Assembly (NCBI GenBank): GCA_038025085.1
Contig: CM076143.1
Coordinates: forward strand, 39,291,001 to 39,355,000
Origin: Tetragonia tetragonoides
Lineage: Eukaryota; Streptophyta; Magnoliopsida; Caryophyllales; Aizoaceae
Length of the DNA stretch: 64,000 nt
Direction of reading: 5' to 3'
A program made the translations under genes and the position numbers. Each line of letters starts with the position of its first letter. Position 1 is the stretch's first letter. The notes below the pieces were generated by a model that was given only the letters and a program-made list of their open reading frames with translations, was not told the DNA's origin and made no database searches. Positions 1 through 11,844 of this stretch are shown piece by piece.

Positions 1-985
1 TATATTTTTAAAGTTCTCATGTGATTGAGTGATCTTGTCGTCTTTGCCTGTGCAGCTCTTCCCTTTCCATGTTTTCCCAATCCCCTTTTCTTTCTCATTG
101 CTTTCTTATTTATTTTTCTTTGCTTTTTCATTCTATACTAAATTACTTTTTTTTTTGGCTAGAAGGTCAAGAGTGATCTTATTACCAACTAATGGAAACA
201 ACTATAAAGAACATACAAAGGGAGGAGAGGCAAGACATACATCCCTTTATAGCAAGGTGACTGTCTAACACTCTTCCAAGCCTCACAAACAACGACATAA
301 ACTTACAAGTTTAGAACATGTTTTCCACAAAACACTTATCGTTACTAGACATTCTTCCTAGAGTTTAAAACTAATCCTAATATTAATCTCCCTGATGATT
401 ATCTGAGCTAGAACCTCGGTAGTTCTCTTCACATCTCTAAAAATTCTATAATTCCTTTCGATCCATGTATGGTAGGTGACAACAGCCATACATGCAGCAC
501 TAACTCTTTTCGGGCTCTTGCAAACCTGTTATCCATCCATCTGTGCCATCTGCCTGTGCTATCTGGTATCTGTGCAGTACTAGCCTACCCACAAACCTTC
601 CTCTTTAGTTCGGAAACCCACGAGAAAGAATAAAAAAAAAATGATCATGATTTTCATCTGCATTTTGGTACAAAACACACTTATTATCAGCCTGTATGTG
701 GTAGATTCTCTCCAATCTATCCTTAGTGAGTAGTCTCTTTTTGTCAGTTAGCCGAAACATGAAAGCATGTTTAGGGACAGTGACTCTTGACCATACGTAC
801 TTTGTTGTTCTACAGCTTCCTTCAATTTTCCTAAGAAACTTGTAACCCTCAGCCACTCTATATTTCTTGTGCCTGCTTCTCCACACACAATCAACACGAA
901 AAAAAGTTTTTGAGCTCAAACAACTTCTTCAAGTACCATCTGTGAATCAGGTACTTGAACATCCCAAAACTCTCTGCCCTTCATG

Positions 986-1819
986 TAGGGGTGAGCAAAA
1001 ACGGATATCCGCTCCGCTTTTGAAAACCGGAGCAGATATCCGCTTTTTCAAATCACTAAAAATCCGATCCGTATCCGCTCCGCTTTAAAACAGATATCTG
1101 CTTTTTGGATATCCGCTTTAAACGAAGCGGGTCAGCGGATATCCGTATCCGCTTTATTTTGTATTGTCTTTTTTCAATTTCATTTGTTTGTTGAATTTAG
1201 AGCTTGATATACACTACCAAATTGCATCAAACCAAGAGCAAATAACCTCTGGACTTATAAAAGTAGCAATATTGTTTGTATTTGGGTCTTTATTCCAATA
1301 ACCTCGGTTAGTTAATACCCGGAATACTATTTTTAAGAACCAAAGTTGACAGAACAACAAAATCCCCTCAAAAGCTAATGGAAATTCTTAACTTCAAAAT
1401 CTCTTTAACTTCTGGCCTGGGTTAGTTTTGAAGTGCTTTAATCACTAAAGACATACCCTGAAGTTCTTAACTTCAAAACCCAAATGGATTTTGACCAATT
1501 TTGCTTATCTTTATCAGAAGCATTATGGGTCTTATCGGCGTAAGTCCATGTTTTTCTTGTACAACTAAGGTAATTTAGAATAATGTACTCTTACTGGGTT
1601 AGCGACTTAGTGGTGTTTTTTTAAATATAAAAAATGCGGAGCGGATACGGATATCCGAATTGCAAAAAAGACCGACCCGTATCCGCTCCTCTTTGTGTCA
1701 AAAAAAGCGGAGTGGATATCCGCTCCGCTTTTTACGAAGCGGATATCCGCTTTTCAGGTAAAAACAGGATCGGATACGGAACAGATCACCGGATCGGGAT
1801 CAACCTACTCACCCCTATG
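986..1819. mobile_element. hAT-type MITE with reiterated GGATATCCGC motif
   Basis: The ends are TAGGGGTGAG... and ...CTCACCCCTA, a terminal inverted repeat seen in many plant hAT elements. Flanking 8-bp repeats CCTTCATG (978-985) and GCTTCATG (1820-1827) match at 7 of 8 positions, as expected for a hAT TSD; this alignment adds two bases (TG) at the right end. The outer arms are filled with degenerate copies of GCGGATATCCGCTCCGC, and the centre (about 1150-1630) is AT-rich. No transposase is present, so it is non-autonomous. It lies inside the LINE at 146-7372 and is therefore younger than it. Confidence 0.75.
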
Positions 1820-3637
1820 GCTTCATGTATATGCTATCAACCCATCTTACCCACAGGTGATCTTCTTTTCTGAGCTAGAGCCCATAAGAGCTTAGCTACT
1901 GCAGCTTTATTCCAACATTGGCAGTGCTTGAAATTTGGCCCACCCTGTTTATTTTCCCTACAAATCAAATCTCAAATCACAAGTGACAACTTGTTCTGTG
2001 TATCATTAGAGCCCTAGAGAAATTCCCTACAAACTGTTTCAATTCTTTTGATAATACTCTGTGGTAACAGAAAGATTAATGCCCAATATAAATGAATAAA
2101 CATCAAAATAAAATTAATCAATTGGCATTCCCCATGTAAGACTGGTGCCTACTGCTCCAACACCTAACTTTGGCAGTGATCTTGTCAACAAGAAACTCAC
2201 ATTCCATTTTAGTCCACTTTGTGGGTGCTAATGGTATACCTAGGTTTCTCATTGGAAACCCCCCTCCTCCATGAACCCAGTGATCTGCATAATCAGTTGC
2301 TTAGTATTCCCATCCACACCATTCATATAAACATGAGATTTTAACTGGTTAGCATGTAAACCAGAAACATCAGAGAAAAGTTCAAAACCTTGCATAAGTC
2401 TTGTGACAGATTGCTTATGACCCTTGCAGAAGATCATCAGGTCATCAGCAAAATAGAGGCTATTCAGATTCTTGCAAAGAAGATGATATCTAAAGTCTTG
2501 CAGCTCACTTGCCATTTTCAGAATCCTTGTCAAATACTCCATTACCAGTACAAATAGCAGAGGTGACATTGGATCACCTTGCCTCAAACCCCAACCTCCC
2601 TTAAAAAAACATAGAGACCCCCATTCATAGCAATTGAGAAACTTGCAGTTCTAACACATTGCATAACCACGTTGCAAAACATAGAGGGAAACCCATAGCA
2701 TCTTAAGATTTCATCCACAAAATCTCAATGCACAGTATCATAGGCATTCCTAAGATCAATTTTAAATAGACACCTTGGGGATACATTTACTTTCTTATTA
2801 TACAACCTTATCAAATCTTGGCTGATCAAGATGTTATGAATAATTGATCTATCCTTGATAAATGCACCGTGGTTCTCATAAACAATATTAGGTAACACCA
2901 GAGACATCCTACTACATCATTTTGGAGATGCATTTATAAAGAGTAGTGCAACTAGCAATTGGCCTGAAGTCACTGGGCCAAACAGAATTGTCCACTTTAG
3001 GGATCAATGAAAAGACAGTTACATTGAAAGCATTTAAAATTTTACCTGATTTAAAGAAATCAAGCACAACATCAATTACTTCTTCACCAATAATGTCCCA
3101 AGCTGCTTTGAAGAAACCATTCTGATAGCCAACATGTCCAGGGCTCTTGCTTGGTGGAATGGAAAATAAAAGTCTCATCTCTAGTGAAAGGACGAGTCGA
3201 TATTATTTTATGTTCAGTTGTGAGCTTCTTCCCATACTGAAAAACAGAAGAGCTAGCCCTCCCTCTCTTACATTGAGAAGGCCCCAACATCTGCTTATAG
3301 AAGTTACAAAATTCATCAACAATCTTCTCCTGATCATGCACCCACTCTCCCTCACAATTTTGGATTGCATTAACCCTACTCTTAGCTCTTCTACCATGAA
3401 GAACTGCATAAAAATGCTTAGTGGTTTGGTCCCCCAGTCCCAGCCAAGTAGCTTTGCTTTTCTGTTGCAGAAAAGGCTCTACTGCAGTTGACAGATCTCT
3501 GAACTTGGCTAAAGCTTCCTTCTCTTTCTGTTGCAACAGTCTATCAAGAATATTACTATGAAGTTCCTCCTGCGCCTGGAGCATAAGGACACTTGCCTCC
3601 TATGCTTGCCTCTCAAAGTCAAAGAATTGAGACTTAT

Positions 3638-4976
3638 TGTAAGGACCCGGGATCATTCCTAACACGAAGTGTGTCCTTATAAAAAAATTGTAAGCTGGGG
3701 GCTTAGATAAGTTCAATGAACCCTCGAGTTAGAAAAGCATTTGAAAAGACTTGAATAGAATAAAAACCATGAAAGAGGTCAAAATTCTGCTACTGGCGTT
3801 TTACCGAAGGGACAACCCAGTAGCGCGAAAAGTGAACTAATCATGTTTTTAGAAAGACTCCCGCTCACATAGAACATACGAGTACCGAAGAATAAAGGGT
3901 TCGAGGGCGAAGGTACGAGGTGGGAAGGTCTTATTAGGCACCCAACTCGCCCTATTTATGACGGCCTCTACTAACTCAAGTGTGCTTAATAATTTAAAGA
4001 CATAATTCCCACATAAAACCGGATTAACAACCTAGATTAGACTATTAATTGGTTCACCACAAGCATCACGACATTGATTATTAACCCACATTTAGACATG
4101 CATTTGATTGGCAAGTTGAGCATTATGACAGCTTGACATGCTTATTTACAAAATTGAAAGATAGTATTTAGGAAGTAATAAAAGGCATGATTAGCACGAT
4201 ATCTACATTTTGAACAGTTAAGAAATTAATTTGTTTTGATCCCTCAAGAGTTTTGTACATGAACTGTAGCCTATTTAGCAATTGAATAGTAAAGCAAGAT
4301 CTCAAGCAAAGAATATAAATTGCTTTGGAAGGAAGAGGGAGAAGCTCAGAGTTAGAATAGAGGGTGTCAACTGTAGACTGTGTGTTTTGAACTGAAGGTG
4401 GAGGGTTGTATTAATAGTGGACGGAGTAGGGTTGATTGGGTGAAGAGTTAGAGTCGTGTGGTGAAAAACCATGTGAAAAAGCTGGCGCCAGCTAGCTCAG
4501 CGGGAGCCACTGGCGGCTCCGGCCCCAGCCGCTAGCGGCCCTGGAAAATCATCCATAACCACTAGCGGCAACGGCTTTGGGCAAAGCCGCTGGCGGCTCT
4601 GGCTGAGCCATTGGCGGCTCCCGAGCTGCCAGCTGGAAGTCGTCATATGACGACATCGAGTCAATTTTGGGATTTTTCGGATAAAATTGAATATTCCGAA
4701 AATGTGAAAAGACTGTTTTACCCTTCTTGCGGTGAAAGACAGTTTTACCCTTGATTGGCAACTTTGTAACCGAGGGTCAGAAAAGGACACGAGAGGTGTC
4801 CTTGAAAAGTTCTTGAACGAGACTTTTTGAATGTGATTGAGATAAAGTAGTGATTTGGACAAACTTGAGACCTCATTGTACCTATCAAAGCAAAAATAGC
4901 ATTCAAGTATATAAATTACTCCTTTTATCATCGGGCTTTTGCGGAAAAATCTGACGATGCTTTTTAGGCATCTACA
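3638..4976 (-). mobile_element. Solo LTR of the element-C family (Tat-lineage gypsy)
   Basis: On the plus strand it begins TGTAAGGACCCGGG and ends GGCATCTACA, with a perfect 5-bp TSD CTTAT at 3633-3637 and 4977-4981. Read on the minus strand it matches the LTR at 60300-61794: the TGTAGA start, the TTTTTCCGCAAAAG block, the GGGCGAGTTGGGTGCCTAA block and the CCCGGGTCCTTACA end. No internal domain remains, so it is a solo LTR formed by LTR-LTR recombination. It interrupts the endonuclease region of the host LINE. Confidence 0.92.
4481..4654 (-). promoter_or_regulatory. LTR upstream promoter array (CCGCTAGCGG palindromes, TGACG palindrome)
   Basis: A GC-rich cluster of AGCCGCTAGCGGC and CACTGGCGGCTCC-type repeats occupies 4481-4630. 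It is followed by a perfect 16-bp palindrome GTCGTCATATGACGAC (4639-4654), which contains two inverted TGACG cores of the kind bound by TGA-class bZIP factors. The array lies upstream of the probable start region of the LTR on the minus strand; the TATA-like sequence there is degenerate. The same array type recurs at every promoter-like region of the Tat-lineage elements in this window. Confidence 0.6.
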
Positions 4977-5989
4977 CTTATTCAACTTTCTGAGCTTCCC
5001 TTTCACAATATTTATTTTCTATGTAACTTTGAACATCTTACAGCCTGTAACATTCCTATCCCAAGTATTCTCACCAATAGGCAGGAAATCTTCAGAAAGA
5101 GCTCTCATATCAAAGAACTTGAACTGGATATTCTTGTGTTGCTGCTCAGTCACAAAGTCACCAATGCAGGGTTGTGGTCAGATATGCCTTCAACCATGAA
5201 CCACACATCAACATTCTCAAACTGTTTCGACCAATCTTCATTGCATAAGACTCTATCCAATTATGAGAATACTCTCAGAGCATCCTCTTGTTTATTAGAC
5301 CATGTGAATCTGCAACCCTTCCAACACAGGTCCATCAAATGACAATCTTGCACAAATCCTTGAAGTCCACAAAATCATCCATGGTTACACTGTCACCACC
5401 TAGCCTGTCATCAGGGTGTAGTAAACTGTTGAAATCACCCAACAGTAGCCACACACCTTGCATTGAAACAACAGTTTGCTTCAAATCATTCCATATTGTC
5501 ATCCTCTCATTATTTCCATTAAAGCCATAAATAAAAGAGACATTAAAAGATTAATCAGTTCTCAAATGTTTCACCATACACTGAACCATTTGAGTCGAGG
5601 AAGAGAGAATTTGCACTTGAAAATAATCCATCCTCCATATCACCCAAATTCTCCCTCTAGGATTATCACTATGATTAATGAAGGAACCCTAGCTAGGACA
5701 AAAATTAGCTTGGCATTTATTGAAATTGACACTCCTAATTTTAGTCTCAACTAGGCCACAAAGACCCACATTATTCTGCATCAAGAAGAATTTCACTTCT
5801 CTCTGCTTATTTGGGGCATTTAAACCCCTCACATTCCAAGCTAGCAGCCTATCCATGCTCCCCATGGGATTTGGAACCTGCACCTTCCACTTCATCAACT
5901 TCAATATCTTGCTGACACACTTCTTCATAATTGTCATGCAACAGATCAAAAGCATTCACAATGTTGACAACTTCCTCAACCTCCTCTAC

Positions 5990-7324
5990 AACCTGACTAG
6001 CTCTATCTGTTTAGCAACAGGTTGCCATGTTCCTCTTTTTCCCACCCCATTTGCTTTATCTGTTGTTGTGGTTGCAGCAGGGTTTGTGATAGGTTGAGCT
6101 ACTACCTCAGCAGCTGACGTAGCAACATTTTCATCTGGTTTTTCAACAGCAAACTCAGCGAGTTGTCCTGTTGCCTTCTTATTCTTCCCCTTGCTCTGAT
6201 TGTTCTTCTTCCTACACTCAATAACATCATGGCCAAAGCCATTGCAGTGAGTGCACTTCACTGATTTCCATTCAAATGTAATCCTCTGATGAACCAAATC
6301 ATCATATTCATCTTCAAATACTACATGGCGAGGTAGTTCCTCAACAATGTTTACATCAATGAGCACTCAAGCAAAGTTTAATCTAGTTCTCATCTCAGTA
6401 GCTCTATATGTCAAAATAGGATGTCCTAATACAAGCTAGCGATTTTACTCAAGGAGTCACTTCCCAGTAGATAACATCAAGCTTATGAAAACAAATCCAG
6501 ATAGGAACAAATTTCACATCAACATTCCTGTGCCGATCCTCAGTCCATGGTTTAACTATAAAACGCTTGTTATCAAAGTGATGACAACCCAATTGTATAA
6601 CATTATCACGCCCAATCAAGGTCTTAAATCTCACAATAACTTTCTCATTCTGCATTCTCACAATTTCATCAATACCATGCTTCCCCCATACCCTTCTAAT
6701 GTACCCTCCCATGACAGCAGTAGGAAGGTTTGATCCCAAAACAAAGCAGATAACAACATTTTTCCAGTAGAGTTTCTCAGATTTAACATCATTATGATCA
6801 ATTTTACAAACAAAAACCCCTTCCTACTTCTCAGGACAAATAAAATTTAATTTACCACCCGCATTCGTAAGCTTTGAAACATCAAAATTAGCCAAGTTTC
6901 CAACCTTATCATTCATACCTGATTGGGATTCTTCCACAGTCGTCTCTGATTCGCTCTCAGATTGTGAATCAGAGACATTTTCAACCTCATCCGCCCAGGA
7001 TTTCTTTGTACCAGAGCTAGAGTGCATCAGTTGAAGCCATTCTTTCAGTTTTTCCTTCGCCAGTTCCTTGCTCCTATTCGGTCGATTAACCTCCTTCTTC
7101 AAAACTTCTTTAATCGATTTTGTAATTGTGTCTTCTAGTGTCCGTTCCATTGCTGAAGCTTCTAATTCTGAGTGAAGATTTCGCATAACACGACCGCCTG
7201 TCATCGTGTCATCACCATCGCCCTTCCTCTCCATCACCGGAGAAGCAGAACAGTTCTTCTTTTTCTTTGGAGGTCGGCCACGACCCCTTTTGGGCGGTGC
7301 ACAATTAGAGGGGTCCTCTAACAT
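5990..7324 (-). pseudogene. LINE ORF1 (DUF4283-like domain plus CCHC knuckle), broken
   Basis: Starts at an ATG at 7324 with a proline/lysine-rich N-terminus (an RGRPPKKKK stretch). A DUF4283-like segment follows (6739-6449), then a CCHC zinc knuckle with CTHC...GHDVIEC spacing (about 6260-6205). This architecture is typical of ORF1 in plant L1 elements, where the protein binds the LINE RNA. The frame is broken near 6824-6740 and again near 6449-6366, so no intact product is possible. It matches the ORF1 of the LINE at 39284 segment by segment, including the zinc knuckle. Confidence 0.8.
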
Positions 7325-7384
7325 GCGCCTGGGGAGCTTCTCTCTCTAAAAGAAGTTGTAGCAAGTTATATATATACTAAATTA

Positions 7385-9812
7385 GTTAGATGTATAATTG
7401 TTACAATTATATTTTTTTTTATAATTGTTACAATTATATATTTTTTATAATTAAAATTTGTGACAGAGTTACTAAATTTAGTTACAATTATATAAAAATA
7501 TTTATAGGGACAATCAGATAAGTATATACTCCATGAGACCAATTAATTACATCTTAATATACGTAGATTAGATTATTTTCTGGTTATATAATTAATTGCA
7601 ATTAGCAAATTATCAATGTTTTATTAGTACTTTTATTGTGTTTCATAATAACATTGATATGTTTGTAGAATAAAGAAATAAGTCTGCTTCATTTCATCTG
7701 GCTCCCCCGACAAAAGTTTTTAAGATCCGTCACTACAAGATACAAAACCTCTTGAAGAGAGTTTTGAATAAATTGATTATTGTCTCAATCAGAAGTTTGA
7801 GCATATGAGATTATCGATCACAAAGTCATTAGAAAATTCTCAAAGGTAGAAAGTTGATGTGAAGATCACATTTTGGATGACCTATTGGTGATATTTAATA
7901 TTGAGATTGTTATGGTCCTGAAGTACTATGGTCATAAAATAGGTAATTCTTATGGTTCTGAAGTGTCATAGAATATTCTCTCTCATTCACAGATTACAAA
8001 TATTTCATGATAATATGAAAAATATGAGCAATGAAAGATATTTTTAATTGGATATTTTTATGTTCCAATACTGACCTCCTGTAGAAGGTTTATATTTGTT
8101 TTATTAAAGACCTCCTGAATAAGGTTTATGTTAAATGAATTGCTTATACATTGTGAATTCTATTAAAGGATGAGACTTTACGCACTTCACGTTTTCCCCT
8201 TATTTCTTAGGTTTTTTCCAATGGGTTTTCCTAGCAAAGTTTTGGTGAAGTAGTGGTTGTACTCTTTTCCCTTCGTTGAGGTTTTTATCCCATTGAGTTT
8301 CACAAAACAAGGTCTTTAAAGAGGCAGAATAACAAATGATATAATGGAATCTAGAGAGTTCCATATTAATGTCTCCCTTTGTTGGATATACAACTGTTTG
8401 GAATGATATTGATACAAATAATGATATATATGTACACCATGTTCATGGGAACTATGTGAAATGGTCGGAAGCACATTTTTCTAAACACTCAAGAATTCAT
8501 GAAGCTTGCAAGTTTAGCACATTTGTAGAGCATGTGATCCATTTATGAAGAAAAGCAGTGTCTACGATCCTATTTGTGTTAGGAATATTATCTAGTAGAT
8601 CTTAGGAATATATTCTAGATTAGCATAATATTATAGAGATTGTGCAATCTATAGTTTTCATAACACTAGGACTCTTGTACCTATAAATAGGGATCAATTA
8701 CATCAATAATAGACAAGCATTGCGTGTGGGATTATTCATATTGTTTCATGGCATCAAAGCAACTACTTTCCTGGTAGCCTAAAATCCTAGATTACGCTAA
8801 GCCGCCGAATGGAGGTCTTAAACCATATTCCATCCGACGGAGTACTCTTTTTTTACTACCCTCACAAATTAGTTTTTAGTTTTGTAGATTAAATTCAATT
8901 CTCTTGATCTCCACCACTAAATATGGATTTTTGATCTTAATTTCTACCCTAATCTCAAAACTCAACCACTAAGCCAAGTTCGCATATCCCCAGCTCTCTC
9001 GTTCTCCGCCTTCACTCCTGCCGCTGCTGACCGCCGTCCGCCGTCCGCTGTCCGCCGTTCGCCGCCTGCACTCCTGTCATCGCCAAGCGCTAACCCTTGC
9101 TACCGCGTGATATGCTTTTGTCGATCCCTATAGTCTTCCGCTGACGCGTTCTTTCGGCTTGCTCACGATCGAATTTGAAGCGAGTGGCAACACGAGAGTT
9201 TTGCTTCAGCTAGATTTCATACTTTTGAACTTCAAGATCTCCATGTTTACTATAGTATTTTTTTTATTATTTCTTTTGTTGTAACTCCAATCGTTGCGTT
9301 TGTTCATCTACTGCTACGATTGCGGGGGAGTGTTAGCAATATTATCTAGTAGATCTTAGGAATATTCTAGATTAGCATAATATTATAGAGATTGTGTAAT
9401 CTACAGTTTCCATAGCACTAGGACTTTTGTACCTATAAATAGGGATCGATAACAGTAATAATAGACAAGCATTGTGTGAGGCAACATCTCAGGCGTACTA
9501 AAGAATAATGTACTCTTTTTCCTTCACTAGGTTTTTATCCCAATGGGTTTTCCTAGTAAGGTTTCAACGAAGCATATTCTTTAATAATGTACATCCAAAG
9601 GGGAGTGTTATGAAATATATTATATGTAAATGTACAATATACATATTGTAGAAATACTGTACTTAGATACTTAACATATATTGTACTAGGGTTCTTACTC
9701 TCCAAGCAAAATCCTAGCCCCTCTTCTACTATATATATCCCTCATATGTGAATAATACAGTTGCGCTCTCTCCCCTTTACCCTCCACTCTCTATCTCTTT
9801 ATTTGTTTCACA
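7385..9812 (+). mobile_element. Decayed Copia-like 3' region with short LTR
   Basis: No open frame survives. Two stretches (about 8180-8300 and 9510-9580) share the AT-rich, GGTTTTTATCCCAATGGG-like sequence often found between Copia RNase H and the 3' LTR. A purine tract (AAAGGGGAG, ending at 9605) precedes a TGTTATGAAATA... segment ending ...TTGTTTCACA at about 9812, with a TATA-like CTATATATATC inside; this looks like a 3' LTR of about 205 bp. The TRIM at 8578-9480 is inserted within it. 7385-7650 is AT-rich with nothing recognisable. Confidence 0.4.
8578..9480 (+). mobile_element. TRIM-like miniature LTR retrotransposon
   Basis: Two near-identical terminal direct repeats begin TGTTAG(G/C)AATATTATC: a 5' LTR at 8578-8748 (171 bp) and a 3' copy at 9331 to about 9480, the latter diverging at its end. 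Both contain CTATAAATAGGGATC, a TATA box. Immediately after the 5' LTR is TGGCATCAAAGC (8749-8760), a degenerate initiator-Met primer-binding site. Immediately before the 3' LTR is the polypurine tract GCGGGGGAG (9322-9330). The roughly 580-bp interior has no coding frame but a run of GTCCGCCGTCCGC repeats near 9030. This fits a non-coding, Copia-type TRIM. Confidence 0.78.
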
Positions 9813-11325
9813 ACCCCTTTCTATAATATATATTTTTCATTCAATTTATAGACACTGAAATACCGCATTTCATAGATATTTAATGTAACTCATGCATCAC
9901 ACGGCCTTTCAAACTAGTAGAGAGAAAAGCACAAGAAAACATACAACGCTCTTATCAGGATTTTAAAGGTTGACATTTGGATGTTACCATCCAGTCCGTA
10001 TTGCCTGTTATCAAAACCACCAAAGCATATGTCGAGCATACTGACAAGGAACACCAAATGAAAGTGGTTACGGACTACATTAAAGCTAGGTTCTTGTTGA
10101 AGATCCTTTTCTCTTCTTTTCAACTTCTTTTCAATTCTCCTTTCTTGCAATGTGATGAATATGGTGACCAAAAAGAGTAACCAATTGAGCATGACATGTG
10201 ATAGTTGGAGCTAACAAAATTTCTAACTTCTGAAAGAGAAAAATAAGTTGTTCCACGATCCACATCTATTAAATGTGGCATATTCATACTTCACTTTCTT
10301 CCTACGTTGCACCAATACCTGGCCCAACAGTAGAAATATGTATCGGATACGTTTTGGATAACAATACTTCTAGGATACACGTCTGATACTTGGAAATACG
10401 CACCCGATCGTATTGGACAAGTATCCTATTTTTCGTATTAGTTTATTTCCCCAAAAAATTACAAATACTCCTCGATATATGGGGGATAATTTAAGGAGAC
10501 GCCAAATCAGTGAACACTTCGATTAATTTTTTTTTTGGAACAAAGATTAAGTATTTCTTTAAATACATCTCTATGCAGCCTAAAAGAAATGACCTTTCAC
10601 CGTTATTATAACCTCCATCTTGTCTGATCTGAAGGCTTCTGCCTATCTGAACACCCGGTCGGTTCGTCAACTTTCTCTGTCTTCCACACATCCATACCCA
10701 TCAACTTAGTCGTCGACTTACTCATGCGTTTTCCATATCTGATCTTGTATTATTAATGGAGAATGATATATAAATGTTAACATTGCCGGAGAAGGTCATA
10801 AAATGTATTGTACTTAAACTCTTTTTTTATGTTCTTATAATATATATTTTATATTATATTTTAAATTATATTTTATATTATATTTTTGTCGTACCCGTAT
10901 CCTAGTAAATTTGTAAATATAGTATCCCGCACTCGTATCTGTACCCGTATTGGTATCAATATCCGTATCTGTGCAACCTAACTTTCTTCCATCTGTGCAA
11001 GGCGCCATTGTTTCAAACCAAAAAACTGCTAAAAAACAATAAATTGTGAGAGAGATTGTGTACAAATACATGCTCTGATCTAGAATTCACTATGCTTCAA
11101 GAATTAATAGAGTAATATAAATATACTCCTAGTTGAGTTCATAAGAAAATCGACACCATTTCAATTGCAATATTTATTCATAAGAACACCGACACCAATT
11201 CAATTGCTACAATGATCTTGTACATTCTATGAAATCCTAATTTGTTATTTAGTGGTTCATTTAATTTACTGAGGTCGCCAGATTTGCTTGATAAGTGAAC
11301 TCGCTGCAACAAGTTTGGCTTGATC
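9813..11325. other. No gene recognised; AT-rich intergenic sequence
   Basis: Only short chance frames occur here. Degenerate CGTATCC/GTATCGG-like repeats lie at 10330-10440 and 10880-10970, resembling the reiterated motifs of the hAT MITEs in this window, but I could not delimit ends or a TSD. The stretch just before 11326 shares no alignment with the region upstream of the duplicated repeat at 50063. Confidence 0.4.
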
Positions 11326-11582
11326 ACCAGCAAGAAGCCTCTCATCCTAATTCCCCCAGAATTATGGGCTCTTTCCTGGATGAGTGCGTAGCCAGAGGGA
11401 ACTCCAAGTTATCTACAAGATATGGATGATATGTTTTGTTGTCGTAAAAAGTTATACTACACACAATCATGCATAATTATCATTGGTAAAATACCTAAAA
11501 ATAATCTATAACTTGCCTCATGTTACAAAAAAAATTCAAAGTTTAGATATTCACAAAAATACTCTCATGTTTCGACCCATCA
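11326..11582 (+). repeat. Left half of a dispersed repeat split by the PIF/Harbinger element
   Basis: Starts GCAAGAAGCCTCTCAT and runs to ...TTTCGACCCATCA, where the PIF/Harbinger element inserted. It aligns with 50063 onward, which carries the same sequence uninterrupted. The right half continues at 18319-18680. No coding potential is seen. Confidence 0.85.
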
Positions 11583-11844
11583 GAGCATTGTTATCCATAA
11601 CCCATGTTTTGGTCGTTCATCCTTCTCTCTCCTACTTTTTCCCTCCTCCACCTCACCATGACCAACCCTATGAACATCACCAAAAAAACAAGTTTATCCA
11701 TGAACCAAAATGTTTTGGTCATCACCCTCACTCTCCTACTTTTGACCCTACCCCACCACATTTTCTCTCTCCTCTCGAATTTATATTTATTTTGTTTCAA
11801 ATTATTATGTATTGCAAATGCCAACTTTGAAGTATAATTGTATC

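Larger units (their letters stand above)
605..5865 (-). pseudogene. LINE ORF2 (endonuclease, reverse transcriptase, zf-RVT), broken and interrupted
   Basis: The reading starts near 5865 (MGSMD...LAWNVRGLN, the N-terminal endonuclease signature, with VETKIR downstream). RT sequence is recognisable at 3584-2249, including RQGDPMSPLLF and the catalytic FADD. The C-terminal zinc-binding domain typical of plant LINE RT lies at 919-605 (VPKHAFMFRLTDKKRLLTKDRL). The ORF is split by the solo LTR at 3638-4976 and the hAT MITE at 986-1819, and has several further frameshifts. It overlaps the end of ORF1, as in the second LINE of the window. Confidence 0.8.
146..7372 (-). mobile_element. Full-length L1-type LINE with 12-bp TSD and two nested insertions
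   Basis: A non-LTR retrotransposon read on the minus strand. Its 3' poly(A) appears as a T run at 147-156. The 12-bp direct repeat TATACTAAATTA at 134-145 and 7373-7384 brackets the element, so it is a complete insertion. Subtracting the nested hAT MITE (986-1819) and solo LTR (3638-4976) leaves about 5.0 kb, close to the 5.1-kb LINE at 39284. ORF order is normal: nucleic-acid-binding ORF1, then endonuclease, reverse transcriptase and C-terminal zinc-binding domain. The frames carry many stops and shifts, so it is a dead copy. Confidence 0.88.

Noticed and set aside
9914..10192. A 92-residue minus-strand frame and an overlapping plus-strand frame
   Set aside because: No recognisable family, poor context, and the two overlap; probably chance frames in AT-rich sequence.
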